A stretch of DNA of 64,000 nucleotides from Candidatus Thiodiazotropha sp. 'RUGA' (GTDB lineage: Bacteria > Pseudomonadota > Gammaproteobacteria > Chromatiales > Chromatiaceae), in the NCBI GenBank assembly GCA_016842065.1, contig JAEPDS010000009.1, positions 70,856 through 134,855 of the forward strand, given 5' to 3'. Both the position numbers and the translations under genes were made by a program. The notes beneath the pieces are model-generated. The model ran no database searches. It saw nothing but the letters and a program-made list of their open reading frames with translations, and had not been told where the DNA came from. Positions within the stretch are counted from its first letter, which is position 1; the number at the start of each line of letters is the position of its first letter. Below, one piece after another: positions 1 through 8,053 of this stretch.

Positions 1-54
1 TTATAGGGATTATTTAAAAATGTATCATAAAAACAACAGAAACATTTTTGTTCA

Positions 55-465
55 TCACTTTACCGTGGGAAGAAATCCCCAAACTCCGTCCTTATCCCTA
101 AGCCATTGTTCGATAACAACACTTTCGGTACGGGCCGGTGATCGCATCATCGGATGACGAATCTCCATCTGAATCTTGATATCGGCCTTACAGACATCTT
201 CTTTACAATTAACTTTCTGAACCTCGGCGGATTTCCACAAACCTACCCCTTTCACCGTCTTCATGTAGTGGGAATAGGGCGTGACCAGCCGATATCCGGC
301 GGCAAGGTAGTCGTAAGCGGACTCCACACGCCCATCAACCAGCAGATTCCATCGCTCCTGGGCGCGTGTGGCGACAATCTCCTCGTCCTTCTGAGCCTGA
401 ACTTCCGGATTGGTGGCGCATGCGCTCATCAACATAACCAGCACAAGCAAAACGCTAATTCTCAC
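55..465 (-). CDS. Small predicted outer-membrane lipoprotein
   Basis: A protein of about 136 residues whose N-terminus reads as a lipoprotein signal: a short arginine-containing head, a run of Leu/Val/Met, and a lipobox ending LMSAC. The cysteine would be lipidated and the rest would sit in the periplasm or at the outer membrane. I chose the GTG at 465 because an AGGAG lies nine bases upstream. A longer frame runs to 606 but would overlap the acyltransferase gene and bury the signal sequence. The mature part is a compact alpha/beta-looking domain with two nearby cysteines (VNCKEDVCKA) that could form a disulfide. I do not recognise a family. It follows the acyltransferase on the same strand with about 100 bases between them, so cotranscription is possible. 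Function unknown. Confidence 0.7.
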   Translation of the reverse strand: MRISVLLVLVMLMSACATNPEVQAQKDEEIVATRAQERWNLLVDGRVESAYDYLAAGYRLVTPYSHYMKTVKGVGLWKSAEVQKVNCKEDVCKADIKIQMEIRHPMMRSPARTESVVIEQWLRDKDGVWGFLPTVK

Positions 466-563
466 AACCACAGGCTCCTGACACAACTTTTGTTCGTTAA
501 AAGTGCAAATTCTACGCAATCCGCCGACCGCCATCAATTCACAGATCGATCGTCGCTGGCCGA

Positions 564-1499
564 TCAGACCTCTCCCCAGTACATGGGCAGGGCCTGCCAC
601 TGCCACCAGTTGCCTGGATTTTGCCGAATTCGCTGTTCGATATCACTCACCAGGAGAGCCAACAGCTCTTCACTGGATCGACCTTCCACCTCGACAGGCT
701 TATGGAAGTTCAACTTAAGCCCGCGACGATGCTCATCCACACTGAATGGCTGAATCACCGCGCCGACCCGTTTCGCAATCTTTATCGGCCCTTCCGGAAA
801 ATAACCCTGCTGTCCGAAAAAAGGCACCGCAACCAGGCCGGGACTCCCCTTGCCGTAGGGCACATCGAGCAGAATCGCGATCGGTCGCTGCCGCAGGGCC
901 TCCAGCAACGGCCTCATATTGGATACGCCCGGAGTGACAAACTCACTGCGATAGCAGTCCCGTAAACGGGAGAGTTTCAGTCTGCGATACTGGAACTCCG
1001 CTTCCGGCAGCCCCCAGGTATTGCTGTTTTCATCATCCCGGGCCAGCGCACTGGTCGGAATGCCATAAGCCGCCGTGGTCACGCCGAGCATCCAGAACCG
1101 CCCCATATGGGCCCCGGCGAAGATGATCGGTCGACCCTCCCGGCGGTAGGAGAGCACCGATTCAAAATTCTCCACTTCGATGAAGCGGCCGACCTGCTGC
1201 GCGCTCATCAGGCCGGGATAGTACCAGGTATCCAGTATTTCACGCTGTTGCATGGCGTAGAAATAGCGGGTCCACTCCTGATAGGCCCGATCTTCCAGAC
1301 CGGGTATAGCCCGTCGCATCTGATGAGCAATCTGAGTGGCCATCTCTTCGTTGCGGCGAAACTCACCCCGGCCATACAGGCTGGCCAGACGATAAGAGAC
1401 ATAGCGGGGTAGACGGGACAGCGCGGGAAACAGCACCCGGTACTTGAGCCGGAGATCCCACAGGTTCAATCTCTCAGCCACCGCTTTCGACCTCAACAT
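564..1499 (-). CDS. LpxL/HtrB-like lysophospholipid acyltransferase family protein, atypical active site
   Basis: The 311 residues and overall pattern match the lipid A acyltransferases (LpxL/LpxM/HtrB), inner-membrane enzymes that add a secondary acyl chain to lipid A precursors. Conserved parts include a GRPIIFAGAHMGRFW block at about residues 122-136, an ILLDVPYGKGSPG block near 215, and the ending PxxWWQWQALPMYW. The family's catalytic motif is H-x4-D/E. Here His131 is present but the acidic position is Trp136, so activity is doubtful or the protein acts differently. There is no long hydrophobic anchor at the N-terminus. It lies next to a polysaccharide ABC exporter on the same strand, which suggests a role in cell-surface glycolipid assembly. 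Family assignment is fairly firm; the acceptor and chemistry are inferred. Confidence 0.75.
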   Translation of the reverse strand: MLRSKAVAERLNLWDLRLKYRVLFPALSRLPRYVSYRLASLYGRGEFRRNEEMATQIAHQMRRAIPGLEDRAYQEWTRYFYAMQQREILDTWYYPGLMSAQQVGRFIEVENFESVLSYRREGRPIIFAGAHMGRFWMLGVTTAAYGIPTSALARDDENSNTWGLPEAEFQYRRLKLSRLRDCYRSEFVTPGVSNMRPLLEALRQRPIAILLDVPYGKGSPGLVAVPFFGQQGYFPEGPIKIAKRVGAVIQPFSVDEHRRGLKLNFHKPVEVEGRSSEELLALLVSDIEQRIRQNPGNWWQWQALPMYWGEV

Positions 1500-1598
1500 T
1501 CATATCATCCGATGCCATCACATCATAACAACTCGCCAGCCGGGTGAAACGGTAATATTCACACCAGTTCAATTGACCGGCCATGTTGTGATTTGGGT

Positions 1599-2795
1599 TC
1601 AGGCAATAGGTTCCCACTGATGACTCATTTTGACGATTCCAACCTCACTGCTCTCATGACGGACACGAAATTGACAACAGACCGGACGGGAATCGTAAAC
1701 ATGCAGTCCACTGCGGTCGATCAGCCAGGCCTCAAGGGCGTAATCCCCGGACATCAGATTGATCGGATCGAACACCAGCTTGACCCCGTAGCGCTTGTCC
1801 GCGATTGGGTAGAGACCCAATTCATCGATCAGGGTTGAAACACCATACACCTGGAGTCCGTCATTACGGATCAACACCAATCCGATATGCACATCATCCG
1901 CCGGTCGGGAGCCGATATCGGCCTCGACCCGAATCGCAAAATGATCACCGGTTTGATAGAGCGGTATGTTTTCCGCTGTGTCGATGCCGCCCTCCAACAC
2001 CACCTCTGCCAGATAGACATCGCTGGCCGCTTCAGCATCCGGAGCAGCTCGATCAATGCTGCCCGCTTTTTGCCGCTGTCTGACCGAGTCCTGGTAGTCA
2101 TCCACCACCTTGGCGGACTCGCCCATACCCCTGACCACGCCGTTCTCCAACCAGACCGCCTGCTCACACAGCTCCTTCACCTGATAGAGATTGTGAGAGC
2201 AGAATACCAGCGTTCTACCCTCATCCCGAAACTTCATCATTCTGTCCATGCTCTTTTTCTGGAACAGAGCATCACCGACCGATAGGGCTTCATCCACAAT
2301 CAGCACATCGGGGTCGATCGATGTGATGACGGAAAACGCCAAGCGTACGAACATACCCGAGGAGTAAGATTTAACCGGACGATGGATGGCGACACCCAAC
2401 TCGGAAAACTCAATGATCTGTGGTGTTCTTTCAGCGGTCTCCGCTGCAGAGAGCCCCAACAGGGAGCAGGCCAGTTGAATATTCTCCAGCCCGGAAAACT
2501 CCGGATGGAAACCTGAGCCCAGCTCAAGGATAGCAGATTTTCTGCCTTCGATATGCAGGCTGCCGGTAGTTGGCGTCAGTGTACCTGCAAGCAATTTAAG
2601 CAGTGTAGATTTACCCGCCCCGTTATCACCGATCACCCCAAAGGTGGTGCCCTTGGGGATGGTCAAATCGATGGGCGCCAGCGCATCCACCTGATTATGA
2701 AACGGCTTGCGCAGCAACCACTCCTTGAAGAGATCGATGGGCTTGGCGTACTGTCGGTAGCTCTTCGACAGCTGTCGGGCTTCGATCGCGCTCAC
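1599..2795 (-). CDS. Wzt-like polysaccharide ABC exporter, ATP-binding subunit with carbohydrate-binding C-terminal domain
   Basis: A 398-residue ATPase of the O-antigen/teichoic acid export type. The N-terminal ABC domain has Walker A GDNGAGKS at 56-63, the family-typical signature YSSGM near 144-148, and Walker B DVLIVDEA at 163-170. After about residue 250 a second, beta-rich domain of some 140 residues follows, as in Wzt proteins that recognise the finished polysaccharide. With the permease encoded just upstream it would move lipid-linked polysaccharide across the inner membrane. Its ATG at 2795 overlaps the permease stop by four bases, so the two are translationally coupled. The substrate cannot be read from sequence. 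Confidence 0.88.
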   Translation of the reverse strand: MSAIEARQLSKSYRQYAKPIDLFKEWLLRKPFHNQVDALAPIDLTIPKGTTFGVIGDNGAGKSTLLKLLAGTLTPTTGSLHIEGRKSAILELGSGFHPEFSGLENIQLACSLLGLSAAETAERTPQIIEFSELGVAIHRPVKSYSSGMFVRLAFSVITSIDPDVLIVDEALSVGDALFQKKSMDRMMKFRDEGRTLVFCSHNLYQVKELCEQAVWLENGVVRGMGESAKVVDDYQDSVRQRQKAGSIDRAAPDAEAASDVYLAEVVLEGGIDTAENIPLYQTGDHFAIRVEADIGSRPADDVHIGLVLIRNDGLQVYGVSTLIDELGLYPIADKRYGVKLVFDPINLMSGDYALEAWLIDRSGLHVYDSRPVCCQFRVRHESSEVGIVKMSHQWEPIA

Positions 2796-3583
2796 AGGAA
2801 GTCCTTCGCCCGATGCTGCAGGCGGTTGAACAGCGCCCCTGTGAGAATCATGATGATCAACGCCGAGAGTCCGACGATCAAGAGATTATCCACTGGCCAG
2901 GATTGCTCAAGAATCACAGCGCGATAGGCCTCAACCAGCCAGGTCAGGGGGTTACCCTCGATCAACGGACGAAAACTCTGCGGAATCATCTCCACCGGAT
3001 AGATGATCGGAGTGGTGAAAAAGAGCGCCATCATGATCATCGGCAAGACCTGACCAACATCCTTGATGAAGACCGACAGTATTGCCACCAGAGGCGCCAG
3101 GGAGAAGGTTAGCAACAGCCTGAGGGCGATCAGTGCAGGTAGCAGGATCAGGGTTTTACCGGGTGGATAGCCCATAACCCAGGCGGCGAACACCAAAATC
3201 ACCAACCCCAGAACTTCCTGAATCAAAGTGCCGAAGGCGGCGATGGCCGGAAATACAATCGCCGGCATCTGGGTCTTCAGCAACAGATCACGATTGTTGG
3301 AGAGACTGCTGCTTGCCTGCTGCAAACCATCCTGTAATGCGCTGAAGGGCATCAACGCAGCAAACAGATAGAGGGCAAAATCCCCACTGCCACCGTCAGG
3401 CCGGAAGCTGATTTTCAGAATCCCCGAGAAAACAAAACTGTAGACGAGCAGCAGAAACAGGGGTTGCGCCAGCAGCCACAAGGGCCCCAGCAAAGTGCCT
3501 TTTATTCTGAGCAGGGTATCGCGCCGCACCATCAGCATGACGCTCTGGCGATGCCGGTAGAGGTCTCGATAGATCTTGAACAA
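2792..3583 (-). CDS. Wzm-like polysaccharide ABC exporter, permease (ABC-2 family)
   Basis: A 263-residue membrane protein of the ABC-2 transporter family with six likely transmembrane segments. It has the typical opening of O-antigen permeases: a basic cytoplasmic head (YRHRQSVMLMVRRDTLLRIKGT) followed by a hydrophobic run and the motif LGPLWLLAQPLFLLLVYSFVF. A conserved TTPIIYPVEMIPQSFRPLIEGNPLTWLVEAYR block lies at about residues 190-220. It forms the pore of the exporter whose ATPase is encoded immediately downstream with a four-base overlap. The gene diverges from the Gtr-like cassette, with a short repeat-bearing intergenic stretch between them. Confidence 0.88.
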   Translation of the reverse strand: MFKIYRDLYRHRQSVMLMVRRDTLLRIKGTLLGPLWLLAQPLFLLLVYSFVFSGILKISFRPDGGSGDFALYLFAALMPFSALQDGLQQASSSLSNNRDLLLKTQMPAIVFPAIAAFGTLIQEVLGLVILVFAAWVMGYPPGKTLILLPALIALRLLLTFSLAPLVAILSVFIKDVGQVLPMIMMALFFTTPIIYPVEMIPQSFRPLIEGNPLTWLVEAYRAVILEQSWPVDNLLIVGLSALIIMILTGALFNRLQHRAKDFL

Positions 3584-3698
3584 GCGCCTACAGTTTCCAG
3601 TCTAGAGGGGAAAAGGCGCTATGATACATGAGATACCGGTGATTGCCGAGCCAGCTAAGTTCTACCTCCAGCGATTCAACTGCCGCGAAAGAAAATAG

Positions 3699-3739
3699 GC
3701 CGCGAATGGACGCAAATCACCGCAAAGACTCGCCAATGG
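3699..3739. repeat. Half-copy of the CCGCAAAT-type intergenic repeat
   Basis: This stretch carries GCCGCGAATGGACGCAAATC followed by ACCGCAAAGA, the same wording as one arm of the larger inverted repeats at 16799, 49391 and 59091. Only one arm is present. It lies between the divergent wzm-like and gtr-like genes. The rest of the 3584-3880 gap shows nothing I can name. Confidence 0.6.
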
Positions 3740-3880
3740 CTATCACCAATCTCAGCTCAATGAGCGACACAGAGCCAGTCGATTTTCCGGCGCGGTTCAT
3801 GCTACCGTTCCAGAACGCTATTGACCGGGCAGACAGACCACCCTGTCAATACTATCCACAACAGCTTGCAAGGTTGATTT

Positions 3881-5653
3881 GTGCCGGTTCGACAAAACCT
3901 GATCACCGCGGCCCTGATGCTTGGCCTGGTGATACTGACTTTTCTCCTCAATCAGAGCGCCCTTTCAGGAAACTGGCGTTTCGATGACGGTTGGCTTCTC
4001 GATTATGCCAGCCGCTTCTCCCCATTCGACTACTTTTTCGACCCGGCCATCACCCGGGGTTACTCGCTGAACAACCTGACCCCGACAAACCCACTGATTT
4101 TCGATCTCAACCTATGGCTGTTCGGGTTTGAGCCACAGGGTTTCTACATCCAACACCTGGCCACCCTTGCCGGTTGCGCCATTGCCACCTACCTGTTGCT
4201 GCGCTGCTGGGTAAGCCCCCTGTTCGCTTTCATCGGCGGAGCCCTCTTTTTAGTCGGCGCGCCAACACAATTCGTCGCCCAACAATTAATGGTCGGCCAC
4301 TATGTCAGCGGACTGCTGTTTAGCCTACTTGCGATCTACACGTTTCAGCTCAACTTGAGCAGAAAACAGTGGTTTCTGAAACTCCTGTCGACCCTGTTGT
4401 ATGTGATCGCCACCACCTGCAAGGAGGTCTATTTTCCGCTGCCTTTCGTGCTGCTGTTGCTACCCGGCCAATCGCTCTCAGTGCGACTTAAACTGGCACT
4501 GCCAATGCTGATCTGGTCCGCCGCCTACATGTTCTGGCGGCTCGCCGTGCTGGGCTCCTTTGTCGGTGGATACGATGCGGGTGGTCAGGCTTTTTCAATC
4601 AGCAAGGCGCTGCAATCCTACGCTTCGATACCGGAACTGCTGTTTGTCACACCCTACCTGGCCTGGTCGCTGAGCCTGATTTTCATTCTACTGATGGTCA
4701 ACCTGGCACGACAGAAACGACTCAACGCTCCGCTGATGATGGTTGCGCTGCTTGCGGTAATGCTGCCGCTGCTTCCGCTGACTCAACACCCCGGGATCAC
4801 CGAAGCCAACCGTTATCTGCTGCTTCCCTGGTGGCTTTTCACGATAACGCTGATCATCGCCCTGGCAAACACCCAATTCCTGAAGCTTGGTTTGAAATCA
4901 GCGATCCTGCTGCTGTTCACGGCTTCGGCAGGCGTTCAGGCCTGGCAGGCACAACAGGCCATGCAACCCAGACTCAATCAATTCGATGCGGTGTATGAGT
5001 TCTTTCTGCAGCCGCCGCCCGGGGGGATCTATTATTCCAAGGAGATCAAGGACGCTTACTATCTGGACACGGTACTCAACGGCGCCCGCTACGCCCAGGC
5101 CAGAGTAGCGGGAGAAACGAGCGAGAAACTGCCGCTCTTCATGGATTCACGCAACCTGAGGTCACTCGACACCGAACAGAAAAGCATCTGGCGTTATGAC
5201 AAGGATTGCCAATGCGTTCTCAATATCTCGGATCGGATAAAGAGCGGAAAAAAACCCAAGCCAAAGGCGCCAAAAGTCCTCACCGTTGCCATTTCACCGC
5301 CCTATCCGCCACTGTTTGAAGCCGCTCCGGGATCAATCAGCATGAGTATGCCAAACGAGCAAAGATTGCAGATTCATGGGCACTCCGTTCACCCGGCCGA
5401 TGATCTTGAACATGAGATCATTCTGATCACCCCACTACAGCCAAAACAGATCAAGGGCAATCTCTCAGCCGAGAAGAGTGTGTCGGCAGACGTTTATCGA
5501 TTCACTCTGACGCTCGACTATGCGGATCGCAACAGCCGGGATCTGGCAGCCAAACAGAGCTGCCTGTTAATTCGTTCCGCCTATTCGCCAATCCGTCTGC
5601 TAGCCAATCCACAAGCTAGCGCCTGCAACGATTTACTCTCAGCCAAACCATGA
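3881..5653 (+). CDS. GtrC-like membrane glycosyltransferase (polytopic, unassigned family)
   Basis: A 590-residue protein with about ten hydrophobic segments in its first 350 residues, then a soluble C-terminal part of about 230 residues. Near the N-terminus the sequence FDDGWLLDYASRFSPFDYFF resembles the periplasmic loop with paired acidic residues seen in GT-C fold enzymes that use polyprenyl-linked sugars. It starts with GTG at 3881 and ends by sharing ATGA with a GtrA gene, which is followed by a GtrB-type glycosyltransferase. That three-part arrangement is the known layout of glycosylation cassettes that decorate O-antigen or other surface glycans, where the largest, variable membrane protein transfers the sugar outside. 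Assignment to that role is inferred from context; the sequence itself I do not match to a named family. Confidence 0.65.
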   Translation: MPVRQNLITAALMLGLVILTFLLNQSALSGNWRFDDGWLLDYASRFSPFDYFFDPAITRGYSLNNLTPTNPLIFDLNLWLFGFEPQGFYIQHLATLAGCAIATYLLLRCWVSPLFAFIGGALFLVGAPTQFVAQQLMVGHYVSGLLFSLLAIYTFQLNLSRKQWFLKLLSTLLYVIATTCKEVYFPLPFVLLLLPGQSLSVRLKLALPMLIWSAAYMFWRLAVLGSFVGGYDAGGQAFSISKALQSYASIPELLFVTPYLAWSLSLIFILLMVNLARQKRLNAPLMMVALLAVMLPLLPLTQHPGITEANRYLLLPWWLFTITLIIALANTQFLKLGLKSAILLLFTASAGVQAWQAQQAMQPRLNQFDAVYEFFLQPPPGGIYYSKEIKDAYYLDTVLNGARYAQARVAGETSEKLPLFMDSRNLRSLDTEQKSIWRYDKDCQCVLNISDRIKSGKKPKPKAPKVLTVAISPPYPPLFEAAPGSISMSMPNEQRLQIHGHSVHPADDLEHEIILITPLQPKQIKGNLSAEKSVSADVYRFTLTLDYADRNSRDLAAKQSCLLIRSAYSPIRLLANPQASACNDLLSAKP

Positions 5654-6078
5654 ACAGCACCCCCATCAGAACCCTGTTCAACAAGCTATTGAGCCAACAG
5701 TTTTTGCGATACCTGCTGGTGGGTGGCGCCTCCTGGGTGGTGGACTTTCTGATTTTCTTTCTCACCTATTCCCACATCGGCATCGTATCGGCACAAACCG
5801 TCGCCAGGATTGTCGGCGCCCTGGTTGCATTTGCCGGACACAAACTGATCGTCTTCGAGGATCGGCAATTCACGCCCCAGGCGATGCGGCAACAGATCAT
5901 TCAATATCTGATCCTGTGGCTTGTTTCGTATACCCTCAGCATCATTCTGTTATTGGGTTTTATCGATCTGCTGCAACTCCATCCCGTAGCCGCCAAACTG
6001 ATCACCGAGACTATTATCATTGTGATTAACTTTGTTACGATGAGACGCTACATATTCGCCTCAAAAGCCGGAGCCTGA
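5650..6078 (+). CDS. GtrA family membrane protein (putative polyprenyl-phosphate sugar flippase)
   Basis: A 142-residue protein with four predicted membrane helices and the family's typical opening (FLRYLLVGGASWVVDFLIFF) and ending (NFVTMRRYIFA). GtrA proteins are proposed to flip undecaprenyl-phosphate-glucose or related lipid-linked sugars across the inner membrane. The ATG overlaps the preceding stop in an ATGA, and the next gene starts two bases after this stop, so all three genes are tightly coupled. Flippase activity is the accepted model for the family rather than something visible here. Confidence 0.85.
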   Translation: MNSTPIRTLFNKLLSQQFLRYLLVGGASWVVDFLIFFLTYSHIGIVSAQTVARIVGALVAFAGHKLIVFEDRQFTPQAMRQQIIQYLILWLVSYTLSIILLLGFIDLLQLHPVAAKLITETIIIVINFVTMRRYIFASKAGA

Positions 6079-6079
6079 C

Positions 6080-7039
6080 ATGTTGATCTCCTTGGTTGTT
6101 CCCATCTATAACGAGCAATCCGCTCTATCGGGATTCTGGCAAAACCTGGAGCAGTGTCTGGCAGGCGGAGACATGCAATTCGAGGCCGTGCTGATCGATG
6201 ACGGCTCGACGGACAACAGCTGGCAGGCCATCAACAAGCTGGCAAACAGCAGCGCCATCCCGATCAAAGCAATACGCTTCAGCCGGAACTTTGGCAAAGA
6301 GGCAGCGATACTGGCAGGGCTTCGCGCAGCCAGTGGTCGAGCTGCTGTGGTGATGGATGCGGATTTACAACACCCTCCAGCCCTCATCCCGCAAATGATC
6401 GAACACTGGCAGAGCGGCAAGATCAAAGTGGTTGAGGCCGTGAAACGCAAGCGTCAGGTTGAATCATCACTACGACGCCTGGGCGCACGACTCTACTATC
6501 GGCTGTTCAATCTCTCCAGCGGCATGAAACTGGATGGGGCCAGCGATTTCAAACTGCTCGACCGGGAGGCAATCGATCAATACATCGCACTGCCGGAAGT
6601 CGGCCGCTACTTTCGCGGCCTGACCACCTGGCTCGGCTTTGAGTCGATCGCGATCGAATTTGATCCACCATCCCGTCATGCCGGAGAGAGTCATTGGGGT
6701 GTGGGACACTTACTGCGACTGGCCCGCACCACCATCATCAGTTTCTCCTCATTACCTCTCAGGATTGTGACCTGGTTTGGATTTGCCGGCCTGGTTTTCA
6801 GTTTAGGACTGACAATACAGACCTTATGGTATAAATGGCAGGGCTACGCCGAAGCCGGTTTTCCAACCGTCATACTGCTGATACTGGTGATGGGCAGTAT
6901 GATACTGCTCGGGCTGGGACTGATCGGAGAGTACATTGCAGAGATCTACAGAGAGGTCAAGCGACGGCCGATCTATATCATTGCCCAATCGCTCCCGTGC
7001 CGCGGGGAAATCGACGACACAGAGAGTAAACAGGGATGA
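6080..7039 (+). CDS. GtrB/DPM1-like glycosyltransferase family 2
   Basis: A 319-residue protein made of a cytoplasmic GT2 domain and two C-terminal membrane helices. The opening SLVVPIYNEQSALSGF, the acidic VLIDDGSTDNSW and the metal-binding VMDADLQHPP (about residues 92-101) are hallmark motifs of dolichol/undecaprenyl-phosphate sugar transferases. Such enzymes load a sugar from a nucleotide donor onto undecaprenyl phosphate. Together with the GtrA protein and the large membrane protein encoded just before, it would supply the lipid-linked sugar for glycan decoration. The donor sugar cannot be told from sequence. Confidence 0.88.
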   Translation: MLISLVVPIYNEQSALSGFWQNLEQCLAGGDMQFEAVLIDDGSTDNSWQAINKLANSSAIPIKAIRFSRNFGKEAAILAGLRAASGRAAVVMDADLQHPPALIPQMIEHWQSGKIKVVEAVKRKRQVESSLRRLGARLYYRLFNLSSGMKLDGASDFKLLDREAIDQYIALPEVGRYFRGLTTWLGFESIAIEFDPPSRHAGESHWGVGHLLRLARTTIISFSSLPLRIVTWFGFAGLVFSLGLTIQTLWYKWQGYAEAGFPTVILLILVMGSMILLGLGLIGEYIAEIYREVKRRPIYIIAQSLPCRGEIDDTESKQG

Positions 7040-7100
7040 TGGCAATATCGAACTATTGTTATCATGCGACTGTCTGAGTAGACGTTTTGTAACCAACGAA

Positions 7101-7202
7101 CCTCTGAGTATTCCACATTTCGTCATTCCGGCGAATGCCGGGATCCGGAAAAATCAATCAGATGGATTCCGGCATTCGCCACAATGACGGACTTATCAGA
7201 GG
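7101..7202. repeat. Imperfect palindromic element with CCTCTGA/TCAGAGG ends (MITE-like)
   Basis: Two 26-base arms at 7121-7146 and 7164-7189, each containing CGTCATTCCGGCGAATGCCG-type sequence, are reverse complements with three mismatches. Outside them CCTCTGA (7101-7107) faces TCAGAGG (7196-7202). The core resembles the widespread CGTCATTCC...GGAATGACG intergenic repeats, related in style to neisserial dRS3. It lies between the gtrB-like gene and the FKBP gene and encodes nothing. Confidence 0.75.
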
Positions 7203-7236
7203 CTCCTAAAATCCAAACAGGAAAAAATTCAAGACT

Positions 7237-7929
7237 ATGAAAAACAAGTTTCTGATCTTCTTCAGTTTGCTTCTCTGCTTTGCACAGAACGGCTTTGCCG
7301 TCGAACTGAATACCCACAAACAGAAGTACAGTTATGCGATTGGCCTGCAAATCGGGCAGATGCTGATCGCTCAGGATATTCGCGAAGTGGATGCGGATGC
7401 ATTTGCCGCAGCTGTATCAGACTATCTGGCAAAAAAGCAGCCGCAACTCAGCCAGGAAGAGATGCAGGCCGCACTCAGAAAATTCTATGCGGACGCCAAA
7501 GCGGCGCGTGCTGAACTGGCCAATGAGAACCTGGCCAAAGGCGCCAAGTATCGCGAGGAACACGCCAAACGGCCGGGTGTGACCGTACTCAAAAACGGCC
7601 TCCAGTATGAGGTGATGTCGCCGGGCAACGGAGCGCACCCGAAAGCGGATCAGCGGGTCGAAGTGCACTACACAGGTAAGCTGATCGATGGCACTGTCTT
7701 CGACAGCTCCCACTCAAGAGGAAAACCGACTCAGTTCAGTCTCAACGGTGTTGTGCCAGGATTCCGTGAAGCCATCACCAGAATGCAGCCTGGTGGAAAG
7801 TGGGTTGTTGTGATGCCACCGGAACTGGCCTATGGCGAGAAAGGTGCCGGCAAAAAGATCGGCCCCAATGAAACCCTGACTTTCGAGATCGAGTATATCG
7901 GACCGGTTGCAACAGCTCAGCCCAAGTAA
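7237..7929 (+). CDS. Periplasmic FKBP-type peptidyl-prolyl cis-trans isomerase (FkpA/Mip-like)
   Basis: A 230-residue protein starting with a signal peptide (MKNKFLIFFSLLLCFAQNGFA). Residues about 25-115 form the helical FKBP N-terminal dimerisation domain (YAIGLQIGQ, then charged helices). From about 120 on comes the FKBP fold, with VEVHYTGKLIDGTVFDSS, GVVPGFREAITRMQPGGKW, PPELAYGEKG and LTFEIEYIG, which supply the usual hydrophobic pocket. It would catalyse proline isomerisation and chaperone envelope proteins in the periplasm. It stands alone: the repeat element lies upstream, and a long inverted repeat separates it from a convergent gene downstream. Confidence 0.92.
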   Translation: MKNKFLIFFSLLLCFAQNGFAVELNTHKQKYSYAIGLQIGQMLIAQDIREVDADAFAAAVSDYLAKKQPQLSQEEMQAALRKFYADAKAARAELANENLAKGAKYREEHAKRPGVTVLKNGLQYEVMSPGNGAHPKADQRVEVHYTGKLIDGTVFDSSHSRGKPTQFSLNGVVPGFREAITRMQPGGKWVVVMPPELAYGEKGAGKKIGPNETLTFEIEYIGPVATAQPK

Positions 7930-7939
7930 TCACTCAATC

Positions 7940-8020
7940 ATCAGGTTGTACTCAGTGCGATGTGTTAAATGAAAAAAGTGCTCCGGCTTTCGGACAATAG
8001 ACCACTGAGTTCAACCTGAT
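7940..8020. repeat. 18-base inverted repeat between convergent genes
   Basis: ATCAGGTTGTACTCAGTG at 7940-7957 pairs with CACTGAGTTCAACCTGAT at 8003-8020 with a single mismatch. The spacer is 45 bases and contains an A-run and a small CCGGCTTTCGG hairpin. Its position between the ends of two convergent genes suits a bidirectional transcription end or a decayed mobile element. No U-tract follows either arm. Confidence 0.6.
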
Positions 8021-8053
8021 CGACTAACGGTCAAACCATCCATCCCGATCCTC

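Noticed and set aside
3643-3987. Plus-strand frame before the GtrC-like gene
   Set aside because: It spans the half-copy repeat and overlaps the better-supported gene starting at 3881.
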